NCBI GenBank assembly: GCA_946894095.1
Contig: OX335649.1
Location: forward strand, 12,356,001-12,420,000
Source of the DNA: Incurvaria masculella
Taxonomy: Eukaryota; Arthropoda; Insecta; Lepidoptera; Incurvariidae
Direction: 5' to 3'
DNA length: 64,000 bases
Position numbers and translations under genes: made by a program. Under the pieces are notes generated by a model. It worked only from the letters and a program-made list of their open reading frames with translations, made no database searches and had not been told where the DNA came from. Numbering within the stretch: the stretch's first letter is position 1; the number at the start of each line of letters is the position of its first letter. Positions 1 to 10,516 of the stretch are shown in pieces.

Positions 1-193
1 ATGCGAAAAATTCTAACTTTCGAATCTTATAACTTAGACACCAAACACAATTTTACAATGCCAATGGATATCAGACATCTAGTTTGAACAAATAAATAAA
101 TTTTGAGCAAAATTTGGGACCTCTGACAAGAAATATGGGCGTGATCTTCTTTCCCTGTTTGTATGGGGAGTTGAGCGGGATGGCCCACCTTAA
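1..193. mobile_element. TTAA-flanked MITE family 1, copy cut by window start
   Basis: It matches the right half of the full copies at 10517 and 44715 (the ATGCCAATGG..CATCAGACATCTAG words and GGGCGTGATCTTCTTTCCC) and ends GGGATGGCCCACCTTAA. Confidence 0.8.
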
Positions 194-276
194 ATCAATG
201 GAGCTATACATAGGAACGTGCTTTGTACGCTAGACATTACTGATGATTGATTTTTATGTAACCGAATATAGATGGC

Positions 277-560
277 TAATACCACACCCACCTTCATGAC
301 ATTAACCAAACACACTTAGGTGTGATGCGAGGACCATCCCCTTAAGAGCATGGCTACCTTAAAGTGGATGGAAAACACAGACAAGTTGTCATCCAATGTG
401 TCGGTACCAATTCCGGGTGGACTTAACAATACTACCTAATATGAAATGAGGGTCCCCACAGATTTACATGGATTCCAAACCATGTACTTTTACAAACTAG
501 AAAGCGAAAGTGTTTTGCGCGGCAAGTCCTCAGTATACATGGACCCGCCAAATCAGTTAC
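277..560 (-). mobile_element. SINE-like repeat fragment (shared-body family)
   Basis: In reverse orientation it carries the body words of the family described at 28375 and 48690 (GGCTAATACCACACCCACC, GCATGGCTACCTT, GGTGGACTTAA). It is degenerate and its head is not clear. Confidence 0.55.
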
Positions 561-656
561 AATAATAGAACATGTTCCAGCAAATTCTAACTACGGAAAT
601 CCCCATGTTTTTGGAAGTTCGGATTGGTTAAGCGTGGTTACGAAAAAAATATTACA

Positions 657-3600
657 CTTACACCTCTCTCGACGTACAGCCATATGCAATAGCCCATGCC
701 GACGGCCGCGATGCTGAACAGGAATATGACAAATTTCGCCGCATCCTTGTAGAACTGAAATCCGACCGGCTTAGGGAACATGATGCTCTTCATCATTTCA
801 CCCTTCGCCGTGTAGAAACCAGTTCTGACCACTCTGGCCAAAACCTGCAAGTTAAAAGCGCAAAATATTGCTCTAATTGGCGGGCGTAATATTTGGTCTC
901 GACAAAAGCAAGTGGACTAATTTAAACTAAATAGTAACGAACCATACTCTGTTTATAATGAAAGTCTCCTAAAATTTCCTAATGAATTCCTAAAATTTTT
1001 TAATCTAAGGTCGAAGTCGACGAGGGAAAAGGATCCCAAATGTGTTTCTCTTTCGGGTCTATATGTTGCGGTACTACAGTATATAACCGACAGTACATCA
1101 CATAGTACAGCTAACTTAAAATATTAACATTTTGTATGTATTTATGTAAGACAAAATGGCCAAGATATGCACGCACCTGATTGTTGCCGTAGAAACGTGT
1201 TTGTATGACGTGCGTACCGGAGAATAGCGTGTGCCGCTTGTGTGTGTCGGTGGAGTAGAACTCGGACGAGATGTTCGGAGGGGACTTCATCACGGGCACA
1301 CTCTCGCCTGCGGAAATCGCAATCTCATGTACCTTCTCTACGTCAATAATATAGTATTATCCTGCCACATGTGTTTTTACACACACAAGTTGTCACAGGT
1401 AGGAATATAGTTAAAATTTCAGAAGATCCAGCAGCTTATTGCTAATAACACATTTTTTTTACTTTGCATCTGGAATTAACTATCAAATGTTACTATTTGT
1501 ACATATTTTATTTTATTTATCTTTTTGGAATAAAAGATTTTTTTGTTAAAATCTGTTTTAAAAAAGAGATGCAAATGTTGCTATATTAGTCGTTATCATG
1601 AGTATTCTTCAAGAACAACTCCAATAAAGAACATGAATTTAATATGTCACATATTTTTAAAATAAATGTATGCATGAAGTATATTTCAACCAAAGAATAA
1701 ACGATCCAATGTTTATTTTTTGAACAAAATCAGGCAATGCTATCAAAACCCAGCGAAAATTACTAACATGAGTTTGCAGCATTTAAAAAAGCCATTCATC
1801 TCGCCAGATATTTTGATTTTATGTATTTAGTATAAATAATGATTTTCATTACAAGGGTATAGGTTATCAAAGTTGCTATCTATGTAGTATAATACATAAA
1901 TGATTTCGTTTCAAACAATATGCATACGAGGAATATCCCATGTAAAGATTTCATTTTCATAAACATTTTAATAAACATACCACCAAATTGTAATGCATAT
2001 AAATCAAGTCAATATCCAGAACAGTAGACAAATGCAACGATAAAAAATATATCGATTTTTTAATGACACTTAATTTCTTTTATCGTAACAACTGAGCACT
2101 ATAACCACGTCGATGACGCCAGACGCACGACCGACACCGCCGCCGCCATCGACATGACCATATCGTGCAGGGAGACCCTCACCTGTGGGCATCCCTACGT
2201 CCACGATGCATGCGCCGGTGAGCAGCAGCATGTCGCACGGCACCACAGCCCGGTGGCAGCAGCAGGATGTCGCGCGGCAGCAGCAGGATGTCGCGCGGCA
2301 CCAAGCGACCCGCGTCCTCCACACACTCCTCGCGGACGCCGGCGCGCGCCGGTCGCACCACCGACTCTGCCGTCGCCGTCGACGACATCACCAAGCTGTG
2401 CAAAGGAGACCCTTACCTGTGAGTGTCCCCTCGTCAACGATGCACGTCTCGGTGAGCAGCAGGGCGTCCCACGGCACCACAGCCCGGCGGCAGCAGCAGG
2501 ATGTCGCGCGGCACCAGGCGACCCGCGTCCACCACATACTCCTCGCGGCCGCCGGCGCGCCCCGGTTGCACCACCGACTCTGCCGTCGCCGTCGACGACA
2601 TCACCATGCTGTGCAAAGGAGATCCTTAACTGTGAGTGTCCCCTCGTCCCCGATGCACATCTCGGTGAGCAGCAGGGCGTCGCACGGCACCACAGCCCGG
2701 CGGCAGCAGCAGGATGTCGCGAGGCACCAGACGACCCGCGTCCACCACACACTCCTCGCGGCCGCCGGCGCGCGCCGGTTGCACCACCGACTCTGCCGTC
2801 GCCGTCGACGACATCACCATGCTGTGCAAAGGAGATCCTTAACTGTGAGTGCCCCCTCGTCCCCGATGCACATCTCGGTGAGCAGCAGGGCGTCGCACGG
2901 CACCGCAGCCCGGCGGCAGCAGCAGGATGTCGCGAGGCACCAGACGACCCGCGCCCACCACACACTCCTCGCGGCCGCCGGCGCGCGCTGGTCGCACCAC
3001 CGACTCTGCCATCGCCGTCGACGACATCACCATGCTGTGTGAAGGAGACCCTTACCTGTGGGTGTCCCCTCGTCCACAATGCACGTCCCGGTGAGCAGCA
3101 GGGCGTCGCACGGCACCACAGCCCGGCGGCAGCAGCAGGATGTCGCGCGGCACCAGGCGACCCGCGTCCACCACACACTCCTCGCGGCCGACGGCGCGCG
3201 CCGGTCGCACCACCGACTCTGCCGTCGCCGTCGACGACATCACCATGCTGTGCAAAGGAGACCCTTACCTGTGAGTTTTCCCTCGTCCACGATGCACGTC
3301 CCGGTGAACAGCAGGGCGTCCCACGGCACCACAGCCCGGCGGCAGCAGCAGGATGTCGCGCGGCACCAGGCGACCCGCGTCCACCACACACTCCTCGCGG
3401 CCGCCAGCGCGACGTCGGCCGTCGCCGTCAACGACATCACCATGTTGTGCAAGGAGACCCTTACCTGTGAGCGTCCCCTCGTCCACGATGCACGTCCCGG
3501 TGAGCAGCAGGGCGTCGCACGGCACGACGCAGCCGGCCGGCGGCAGCAGCAGGATGTCACCCGGCACCAGGCGGCCAGCGTCCACCACGCACTCCTCGCG

Positions 3601-6600
3601 GCCGCCCGCGCGCGCCGGTCGCACCACTGACACCGCCGCCGCCGTCGACGACATCACCATGTTGTGCAGCGAGATGCTTACCTGCATATGCATATTCACA
3701 CAGATGCAATCAATGCACTAATTAGAATGGCAACCTAGTGCCGATGTGTAACATTAAAGAGTCCACCTTAAACAGAAGGGATATAAACGGAGGATTGAAT
3801 TTATCTCCTGGAAGTGCGGCTTCACGGTACGATGGGGAAGTAGTGGCGGAGAAAAATTTCTTCCTCAATTTCCGACTCTCACCTCCTCGCAGTGTATCCC
3901 GGAAACTTAGGTGCGTAATCTCAGGTAGGCATTACAATCCTAAGGCTGACGAGAGCGGAAAACTCGCCAAGACTTTTGGCCAACGTGGCGTTTAATGGCC
4001 ATACACCACCAAAATAAAAAGTCCCTGCTGACTAACTGACTGACTGACTGACTTAATCAGAAATCGTGGGTTTGTCACTTGAGCTCACTTTTTTTTTATT
4101 TCTTTTCAATTTATTTAAAAGTTTGAATAGATTTGCCTATGTGGGATGATTGATGGTTCAGAACCGATTTGAAACTGTTACTTACTTGGATAACACTCCC
4201 AGATTTTAACCTGACAGATCCAAACACCCTATAGGGGTTGAATTAAAATTCAAAATGCTCCTGTCCTCTATTAAGTTCAATGTAACCCTGCTGTAAAAAG
4301 AAGGGCCTAAAGCACCTACCAATCTTAGGTATGTGGTGTAATGGGCTTATTTTGTCCCACCAACCTTCCTTTGTAGTTTATAATACAGTCTTACCCTTTT
4401 AGTCTGCCGAAGTGCCAGGCCACAGGACATAGCAGAAATTACGAACACACAGGCAGCATAGTGGTAATACTCGTCCAATGACCACAAGATTATGGAAAAT
4501 ACTTGGAACAGGTAGAATGGATTGAAGACCTCATTCACGAACAGTGACCAGTAACTCTTTACCTCCACCACTATTTTATTTGGTCCGTATAATTTAGTTC
4601 TGAAAGAAAAAAATATATATTATTCTCAAAGAAAGAGTTTAAAATGTCTAAAAGTCCAGATTAATCTTGTTATTCAAAGTGTTGCTAACAAACTAGCCAA
4701 GACACACTTTTATTACACATCGACTTGTCACTTCCAATACTAAACTGCAAAAGCTATCGTTCGATGAACTGTTTCACTTCAAAGAACTATATCACTATCG
4801 CCCGCAATCGCTGTGCACGATATCGCTCCATTAGAACTATCCGCCTCAGTGCTTGGCTGCCTTATATATCAGAGGAGATTTACTTTCTGATTCATGGTGT
4901 ACAAGTTGAGAACAATTTTATTCGAGGTGTGTTTCAAATGTTCCAGAGATGTTCTTCTTTGAGGAAAAAATATGTATTTTTTTTACATTGGAAGTTTCAA
5001 GCCGCTTACAAATCGATAAGTATCGCCAGCTGTTTGTTCACTGTCCAAAAAATTGATATCCAATGTAAAAAAAAAAAATGTAAAAGGACAATTTATAATA
5101 CGTACAATTCTGCCTGTTGCCGCTTATTGATCCCCAATGTGTTTTCCATGAGGTAACTTATTGTCATCTTTTCATTTAGGGTCATCACGTTGACGTACAT
5201 GTTTTGGTCCTTGTGCCATATAAACCTGCAATGTTGGTATGTGAAGTAGCGAAGTTTATTTTCCTTATCGTTCCACAGGTTAATTTCCACTTCTTCTACC
5301 TTTTCCATTCTAAAAGTTCCTTCATTGTCGTTCACTGAAACAAGAAAAATGGTGGTGTGTGCATCAATTTAGATTTGTAGCAATTTCTGCAATCCACAGG
5401 TTTTTCCATTGGTACTAAGTACTGTATTGATTGAAAGTAGGTACAATGAAGAGTTGTAGTTTCCATCCAGTTCAATGTAACCATGTTAAAAGAAAGGTCT
5501 GCACCAAGTTCCTTGGGGATTGCGGTGTAACGGGCTAGTATAACAATATCAGTGTAATGAGATGTTAGTCATCCATGTTCAGTTACATAAAAAACACATT
5601 TTGGGCAGGTTTTTTTATGCAACCTGACATGATGGCTAATACCACACAACTACCATTATGATATTAGCCCAATACACCACAATCCCGAAGGAATTAAGTG
5701 TCACGCCAGGACATTCTCTTAATGAGCACAGCTACCTTCAACCTAAGGAAAACACGGAAAATATTTTTATTGCCGATTCGAGCATCTTTTCACACAATGC
5801 AATAGCACCAACCCAGGCGGGCTTAAACCCTAACACCCTGTAGGGAAGGGGACCTACAGTTTGACATGGATTCCGAACAATGGAGCAGCTCGCATTTGTG
5901 ACGAAGTGCACTCATTGAACTCAGAAAGAGAAAAAAAGTGGTGCATACACGGGGCGAGGATTTGTACCCAGACGTTTGGTATACAAGGCAAGTCCTCGTC
6001 CCACCTGGCTGCGAGCCACTACGATTCAATTTAAATATATCATCTCAAAATCACATTTAAATTCACATGTGAACTGAGTCAGCTGCTTTGCAGAACTATC
6101 TTAAGTGTCTGTTGATATCCGCAACCATGGTCAACTTTAAAGAATAGATCCGCAATGTGCAAACATGGAAAAACCCAGACCAGTTATCCTTTTGTGCTTT
6201 TAGGAAAATATTTACGTTTTTTTCCTTCCTCTTGGGTCCACACGTGTATTTATTCAACACAGCACTTGCACGATTCTACACAAAAACTAAAAATGATATA
6301 CATCATAAGACACGCAGAACAATTATTAGAAGTCAGTGTGCCATTGCAAATAACCAACTTGGAGATCAATTGCCCAGAAAATCTTACATAAACAAATAAT
6401 CATACCACAAATCAAATCAGCCGTTCTCAAACTGCATTTTTGGTATTTGACAAGAACACGCCTCGGGTACCAGCTGATGAAGAGGTATGGAACTCCGCAC
6501 ATCAGCGCGGCCGCCACGTGGAAGAGGAATGCGCGCGCTCGCACGTACTTGTAGCCATATATCTTGACGACGAGGTCTTCCGACGCGTTCTCCAGTAGTT

Positions 6601-6633
6601 GCCAGTGCGCCTCGCCGATCACTTCGTAGTCGC
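657..6633 (-). CDS. Atp13a: P5B-type ATPase (ATP13A2/3-like), partial: N-terminal third, six exons
   Basis: Spliced minus-strand exons are 6633-6406, 5334-5106, 4599-4395, 3681-3465, 1307-1177 and 844 to about 662. Every junction has GT..AG and the phases agree (1,2,0,1,0), giving about 397 residues of a family usually near 1,200. Visible in order: an N-terminal hydrophobic hairpin (exon 6406-6633), the P5-ATPase N-terminal segment with [11 protein letters not shown]1/M2 with [19 protein letters not shown], the actuator domain with [11 protein letters not shown] and LTGES split over a junction, then [17 protein letters not shown] and an M3-like segment. Family knowledge: P5B ATPases are late endosomal/lysosomal pumps, and ATP13A2/ATP13A3 move polyamines to the cytosol. 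The start codon exon lies upstream of 6633 (not found); the phosphorylation and nucleotide-binding domains lie beyond base 1. Which paralogue (2, 3 or 4) it matches cannot be decided here. The intron after 3465 holds a decayed exon array. Confidence 0.93.
662..844 (-). CDS. Atp13a: ATP13A-like exon f (end of actuator domain, M3)
   Basis: Acceptor AACTTGCAG before 844. It encodes [18 protein letters not shown], then [16 protein letters not shown] and a hydrophobic segment [20 protein letters not shown]. The donor is either GGT|GTAAGT (ending at 662) or AG|GTGTAAG (ending at 664); the next exon is outside the window, so phase cannot decide. No further exon was recognised in 1-650. Confidence 0.87.
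1177..1307 (-). CDS. Atp13a: ATP13A-like exon e (TGES completion)
   Basis: Acceptor TTCCGCAG before 1307, donor CAG|GTGCGT after 1177. It encodes (G)[11 protein letters not shown], then [19 protein letters not shown], typical of the strand after the TGES loop in P5 ATPases. Two bases complete the Gly of TGES; it ends in phase 0. Confidence 0.92.
1308..2116. other. AT-rich intron remainder of the ATP13A gene, no feature seen
   Basis: Sequence between exon e and the end of the truncated eighth exon copy. It is AT-rich with no conserved reading frame or recognisable repeat. Confidence 0.5.
2117..3681 (-). repeat. Tandem array of eight exon-d copies in the ATP13A gene
   Basis: Minus-strand copies run head to tail: 1) 3681-3465, 217 bp, intact; 2) 3464-3269, 196; 3) 3268-3056, 213; 4) 3055-2843, 213; 5) 2842-2630, 213; 6) 2629-2417, 213; 7) 2416-2183, 234 with a 21-bp internal duplication; 8) 2182 to about 2117, truncated. 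There is no intron between copies: each starts with the GTAAG-like bases that would be the donor of the copy before. Copies 2-7 share a 5-bp deletion after the CCGCCG run, and copies 3-7 share one extra base in the SLHNM region. Copy 2 has a further 16-bp loss, which restores frame at its end. Copies 4 and 5 have TTAAGG instead of GTAAGG at their downstream junction. Only copy 1 is coding; the rest are decayed and intronic. Confidence 0.93.
3465..3681 (-). CDS. Atp13a: ATP13A-like exon d, intact copy 1 of the exon array (actuator domain)
   Basis: 217 bp, entering in phase 0 and leaving in phase 1. It reads [15 protein letters not shown], then [15 protein letters not shown] and [11 protein letters not shown]. 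Joined to the next exon it forms the LTGES actuator loop (the P-type ATPase dephosphorylation motif) with the G codon split by the intron. The acceptor (CATATGCAG) has a poor pyrimidine tract. This is the only one of eight tandem copies with an uninterrupted conserved frame. It is much more GC-rich than flanking DNA. Confidence 0.88.
3738..4020. other. Unassigned GC-richer block with an open frame
   Basis: An 85-codon plus-strand frame lies just upstream of the exon array, in an intron of the ATP13A-like gene. I recognise no family. The wording (GAGAGCGGAAAACTCGCC, TTTTGGCCAACG) looks like a dispersed repeat, but no second copy is in this window. It is followed by a short CTGA microsatellite near 4027-4056. 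Confidence 0.35.
4395..4599 (-). CDS. Atp13a: ATP13A-like exon c (M1-M2)
   Basis: Polypyrimidine-rich acceptor (TTTTTTTCTTTCAG) before 4599; donor AGG|GTAAGA after 4395. It encodes [17 protein letters not shown] followed by the strongly conserved [14 protein letters not shown] membrane segment and a second hydrophobic stretch ending in RQTKR. It ends in phase 0, which fits only the first copy of the downstream exon array. Confidence 0.93.
5106..5334 (-). CDS. Atp13a: ATP13A-like exon b (P5-ATPase N-terminal domain)
   Basis: Acceptor TTTCAG precedes 5334. The exon reads [15 protein letters not shown], then [16 protein letters not shown], a P5-ATPase signature region. The donor TT|GTACGT at 5106 was chosen because phase 2 is needed to join the next exon as [13 protein letters not shown] read-through frame of three more codons ends in a stop. 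Confidence 0.88.
5560..6025 (-). mobile_element. SINE-like repeat, tRNA-headed, reverse orientation
   Basis: On the minus strand it begins near 6020 with a tRNA-like segment containing a B-box-like GGGTACAAATCC, then CGCCCCGTGTATGCACCAC. It continues through the shared body and ends with the GGCTAATACCACAC words near 5635. A forward fragment of the same body lies at 5450-5570. It sits in an ATP13A intron. Confidence 0.6.
6406..6633 (-). CDS. Atp13a: ATP13A-like exon a (N-terminal membrane hairpin)
   Basis: Acceptor GTTGCAG precedes 6633 and donor G|GTATGA follows 6406. It begins [20 protein letters not shown] and includes [11 protein letters not shown] and a hydrophobic stretch [19 protein letters not shown], then [11 protein letters not shown]. 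One base of the first codon comes from an upstream exon that I could not place. It ends in phase 1, completing a Val with the next exon. Confidence 0.88.
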
Positions 6634-7363
6634 CTGCAACATGCCACAGCTCCGCACTCCGTGCCGGGGACACTGTCAGTCGTGGCCGACAACCGCAACA
6701 ATGTCTGCTCGCTGGTACTCAATTAATGCTTTACTCTCAAAATTTTATTATATACCTTTTTTTTATATATTTAGTAATTAATACTTGTAATTACCTACTT
6801 CATTGAGCCTAATTCAAGAACTTTTGCAAATGAGATGAAATGGTCATGGTTTTTCTTTTAACAAAATGAAACAATGACCAAATTGATAGAAATGCAACAC
6901 TGGAAATATGTATGCATGTAGCTAGGTTAAAACTATCTTTTATGTTCAACTCTAATTGATTTTAATGATAGCCAATTGAAGGAGCATACCATATAAAAAA
7001 TGCTGTTGAGTTACAGCATTTTAACAGTATTTATTCAGGCTTGGTACTTAGGCTAATTTAATAAATCAAAGCAAACACACATGGGATGTTAATTTGCACA
7101 CAATAAAAGGGTACACACAGAAAATTTTATGTCATAAGGTGTAAGGTCATTGAAGTGAGGATGATAGTAGGTTCAGCTCCACTACAATGAAGACTGGCAG
7201 CTTTGCCAATGCATACGTAGTAATGCCCAGAACAATGATCAGAAGGGGTTAAATAATATCACAGTAAAATCGAATAAATGGTTAAAGCAAAGTAGTATAC
7301 AAAACTTACCCAAGTTTAATAGAACTCAAGGAGCATTGACGTAAGATATACATAGAGAGAGTA

Positions 7364-7702
7364 TGATCAGTCTGAGTTCTAACCTAAATTGGCGTTTACG
7401 GAACTTCGAAGTTACGTAAAAAAGTGAAACCCCTAAAAACGCTTACTACTTATGCTATGGTTTTACTTCTTCAAGCTGTCAAAATAAAACTAGAACAACC
7501 GATTTGTATAAAATTGCGGAGTCGGCGTAAATGGCAACGTCAACGTATTTACGGCCACGATAAATAAGCTGTCAAATCAAACTCAGACTCGCAAATGTTA
7601 ATTCGCTTAACGCATATTGCATGCAATCTTATCCATACATTTGAAAATACTAGTTGATCGATTTCATTTGGCGTCAATTTAGGTGACAAGTTGGACTAGA
7701 GG
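7364..7702. mobile_element. MITE family 2 copy (GGCGTTTACGG inverted ends)
   Basis: It starts CAGTCTGAGTTCTAACCTAA and ends with the near-inverted GCGTCAATTTAGGTGACAAG. It has the same internal words as the copies at 19060, 33939, 45939 and 46296 (CTTCAAGCTGTCAAA, TGACAAGTT, GCAAATGTTAATTCGCTTAACG). Confidence 0.75.
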
Positions 7703-9479
7703 CTCTGGCATCAAAGCAGTTTTTGGTGAACTCAAGATGGAAATTTGCCAAGTTTAAGTGTCAGTTCTTGTTAATAAATAAACTTTTTCTTCTGTGGATC
7801 TTCTTGTTTCTCTTTGATTTATGTTGATGATTCACACTTAAATCTTGTTGATTTAAAGTCCTAAAATAATAAACAGAAAAAAAAATCTTGTTGATTGATT
7901 GTTATATGACATGCGGCCATACCGCGAGCCCGAACTGCCCTAGGCTCATCAAGCCGACCATGCGCTTTTCTGTGGTCCATGACGGATATTCTATGGTCCA
8001 GCATCGCAATACTATTATAATAGGCTCCAAGAGCCGGGTTTGGATGGGTTTTGGCATGTTCGCATCTGGTGCATTTGACCATTACATGCATGCGCCTGTA
8101 CCGTGAGTGGAATGCGCTCGCCCATGTAATACCGGATAAAGACTAAAGATAAATGGGTAAACAGAAAACAGAAACTATGCCTAACCTAAAGTAATACTAA
8201 CTAGTGTCAAAAGTCATTTCAAAATGTGTCATTGATACAAGAAAGTATTAAAGTTGGTTTAATCAAATTCCTATGTTACTTTGCGTGCAACAATTAAAAA
8301 ATGCGCAGTCCATGTATTCGTACGTCAATGCCGAATAGGATTAAGTATATTTCAGTGACTGATTAGGTACATAATTTGGATACAAGATATGCAAAATATA
8401 ATGACAAATGTGCTCGTTCTTTTTAAAGTGCGTATAAGCAATGACAGGATATGAAAGAAGTCACTGTTTAGAAATGAGTAAGTAAGATATTTTTATCAAA
8501 TTTCTAAGCCTAAGGTGTGCCGCAAATAATGATTATGAAATTAATTTTGCATGTTTAAGAATGGGTTTAAATAGTAAAGCAGGTACATAAGCCAACAAAC
8601 ATTGCTCTTTGTCACCACATCAGTAAATATTATGAACATTTTTAATGGTAGGTACAAATAAAGTACAAGTCGTCTGGGAAAGACAGCTGTATTATTTATG
8701 TGTAAAGTAGGGCATAATAAAGAAACATTTATATTGAAATATCTATGAATAATAAACCATTTTTAGTTCATAATATTCACACCAACAGTATCCCCAGTAA
8801 AGCATAGAAGAGTATTACAATAGCACAAAAATAAACATTGAACAGGTTGTTTCTTGTGCATGAATAAAATATTAAACACACAATGATTAAATAATTTCAT
8901 AATTGAAGTAAGCATAATGAATGGACATGGACTTATGAAATGCAGATATGAACATTTTTGTTTTCAATTGATTAAATAAACAAATTATGTTCTATGGAAA
9001 TGTTCATATTCGCTATTTTAAATAAAAAGCAATAAAGAAAAGATTCTTTAGATTATCCAGATTGTTTTTAATGAAAAAAATGTCTGGAAAATACCAAAAT
9101 CCTCCGTGATATTTTTTTAACCTTGTATCGCAGATGCCGATTGCATCTCTTTCCCGCTCGTTGCATATCCAGGTTTATGTCAACGTGCTTTGTCTTAGTT
9201 GAATGTGGCAAGACACGCACATGCTTACACACTAGTTGCCATCTCATTCCCTTTTGCGAGAAATTTTCTAAATGATCACATCTTCTATCTCGCTTCCGAG
9301 CCAACATGCTATTTTTGGGGTTAGCTCTTTTAAGCGATGGCATCAGACTGAGGGGAAAATAAACCTCAAAAAACATACAAGATTCTCAATGAGCATTACG
9401 ACTGTCCATAACTGCAGAACCTCTTCACTAGAAACACAAATAGTCATCTCAGAGGTCATAACTTGAAGCTCAATACCTC

Positions 9480-9690
9480 CGTCAGCTCATCAAACCCGAG
9501 ACAAGACTCCCTGTCAAATAGAGCACTGGAAATGTGGAACTGCCTAAAAAGGTCGTTCAAGCACCCACACATCCTTTAAAAACGGGCTTGACCTTGAAAG
9601 TAACCTTAATTACAAAGCACCAGTGAACTCAGACATAAACTGCTTAGGCTGCTCTTTCATCAAATAAATAAACAAATAAATCAAATTCCA
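9480..9690 (+). pseudogene. LINE 3' end fragment
   Basis: Split frames spell a non-LTR retrotransposon C-terminus: SLSNRALEMWNCL, then after a frameshift NGLDLESNLNYKAPVNSD, ending in a stop and an AAATAAATAAAC tail. A related tail lies at 62815-62935. Confidence 0.6.
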
Positions 9691-10017
9691 TTTTGGGAAG
9701 ATTTTTCGTACATACTTAAAAAAAAGTCACCTAAAAGACCACTAAATTAAGATGACAGTTCAGGAACTCCTTTTCCCAAAGAGTATATGTTGTAAAAATA
9801 ACATTTGATGTACAGGTTGTCCCAAAAGTCAACGTTCAGCAGGCACTGGGTCAGAGGCCAGCTTATTCCAGTTCTTGTTTAAATTATAGCTTTTTGTAGT
9901 GGCAATAGCCTTTCTGGAAAAAAAATTAAATCAACATTCTAGTCTACATATCGAGGGCTTACTTCAGGAGTGCATTAAGTAAAAAAAAGTAATTTTGACT
10001 TTAAGCATTAAAGGTCT

Positions 10018-10060
10018 AATTTAGGTTAGGTTAGGTTAGGTTAGGTTAGGTTAGGTTTTT
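10018..10060 (+). repeat. Short TTAGG tandem run
   Basis: About seven uninterrupted TTAGG units followed by TTTTTCCC. TTAGG is the ancestral insect telomere repeat; here it is interstitial and short. Confidence 0.85.
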
Positions 10061-10516
10061 CCCAATTTTTCAATGATTTTTTTAATAATGTAATTTGTTA
10101 ACAACCATGCTATTCATAAATTAACTGTAAACCAAATGGCACAGTCTTTTTTTTATTTACTACAAGAACTGGAATAAGCTGGCTGGAACGTTGAGTTTAA
10201 GGAGTTTCAGGTGAAATTTGATGATCGATGATAGTTATGCACTGCACACTTGCAGGAAATAGTGCCAGTAGAGGCTTTCATTGATGCATGTAATATTTTA
10301 AAAATATAAGATGTTTCCATTTTGTTTTCCTTTTTATATTGAATGCCACTGATGCATGAATAATAATAATACACAAAAACATTAACTTTGTACATAAATT
10401 TCAAAACCATACCCTACATTTATGATCCTTTCATGGACGATAAAATTACACACCGCAATATCTTCTAAAACGAGAAGATGATATGAAAATAGAGAAGTAC
10501 TATCGGGTACATGCTA

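Noticed and set aside
2154..3630. Long overlapping open frames on both strands (up to 438 codons) through the exon array, looking like a repeat protein rich in Ala, Arg, Pro and His
   Set aside because: They arise because the array unit is 213 bp (3 x 71) and GC-rich, so stops are rare in several frames. Only copy 1 in its own frame matches a known family.
4725..5156. 143-codon plus-strand frame overlapping ATP13A exon b
   Set aside because: Overlaps a conserved minus-strand exon and contains a poly-A stretch; no family match.
7861..8106. Overlapping 72- and 76-codon frames on both strands
   Set aside because: No family resemblance, no splice signals, mirrored frames on both strands.
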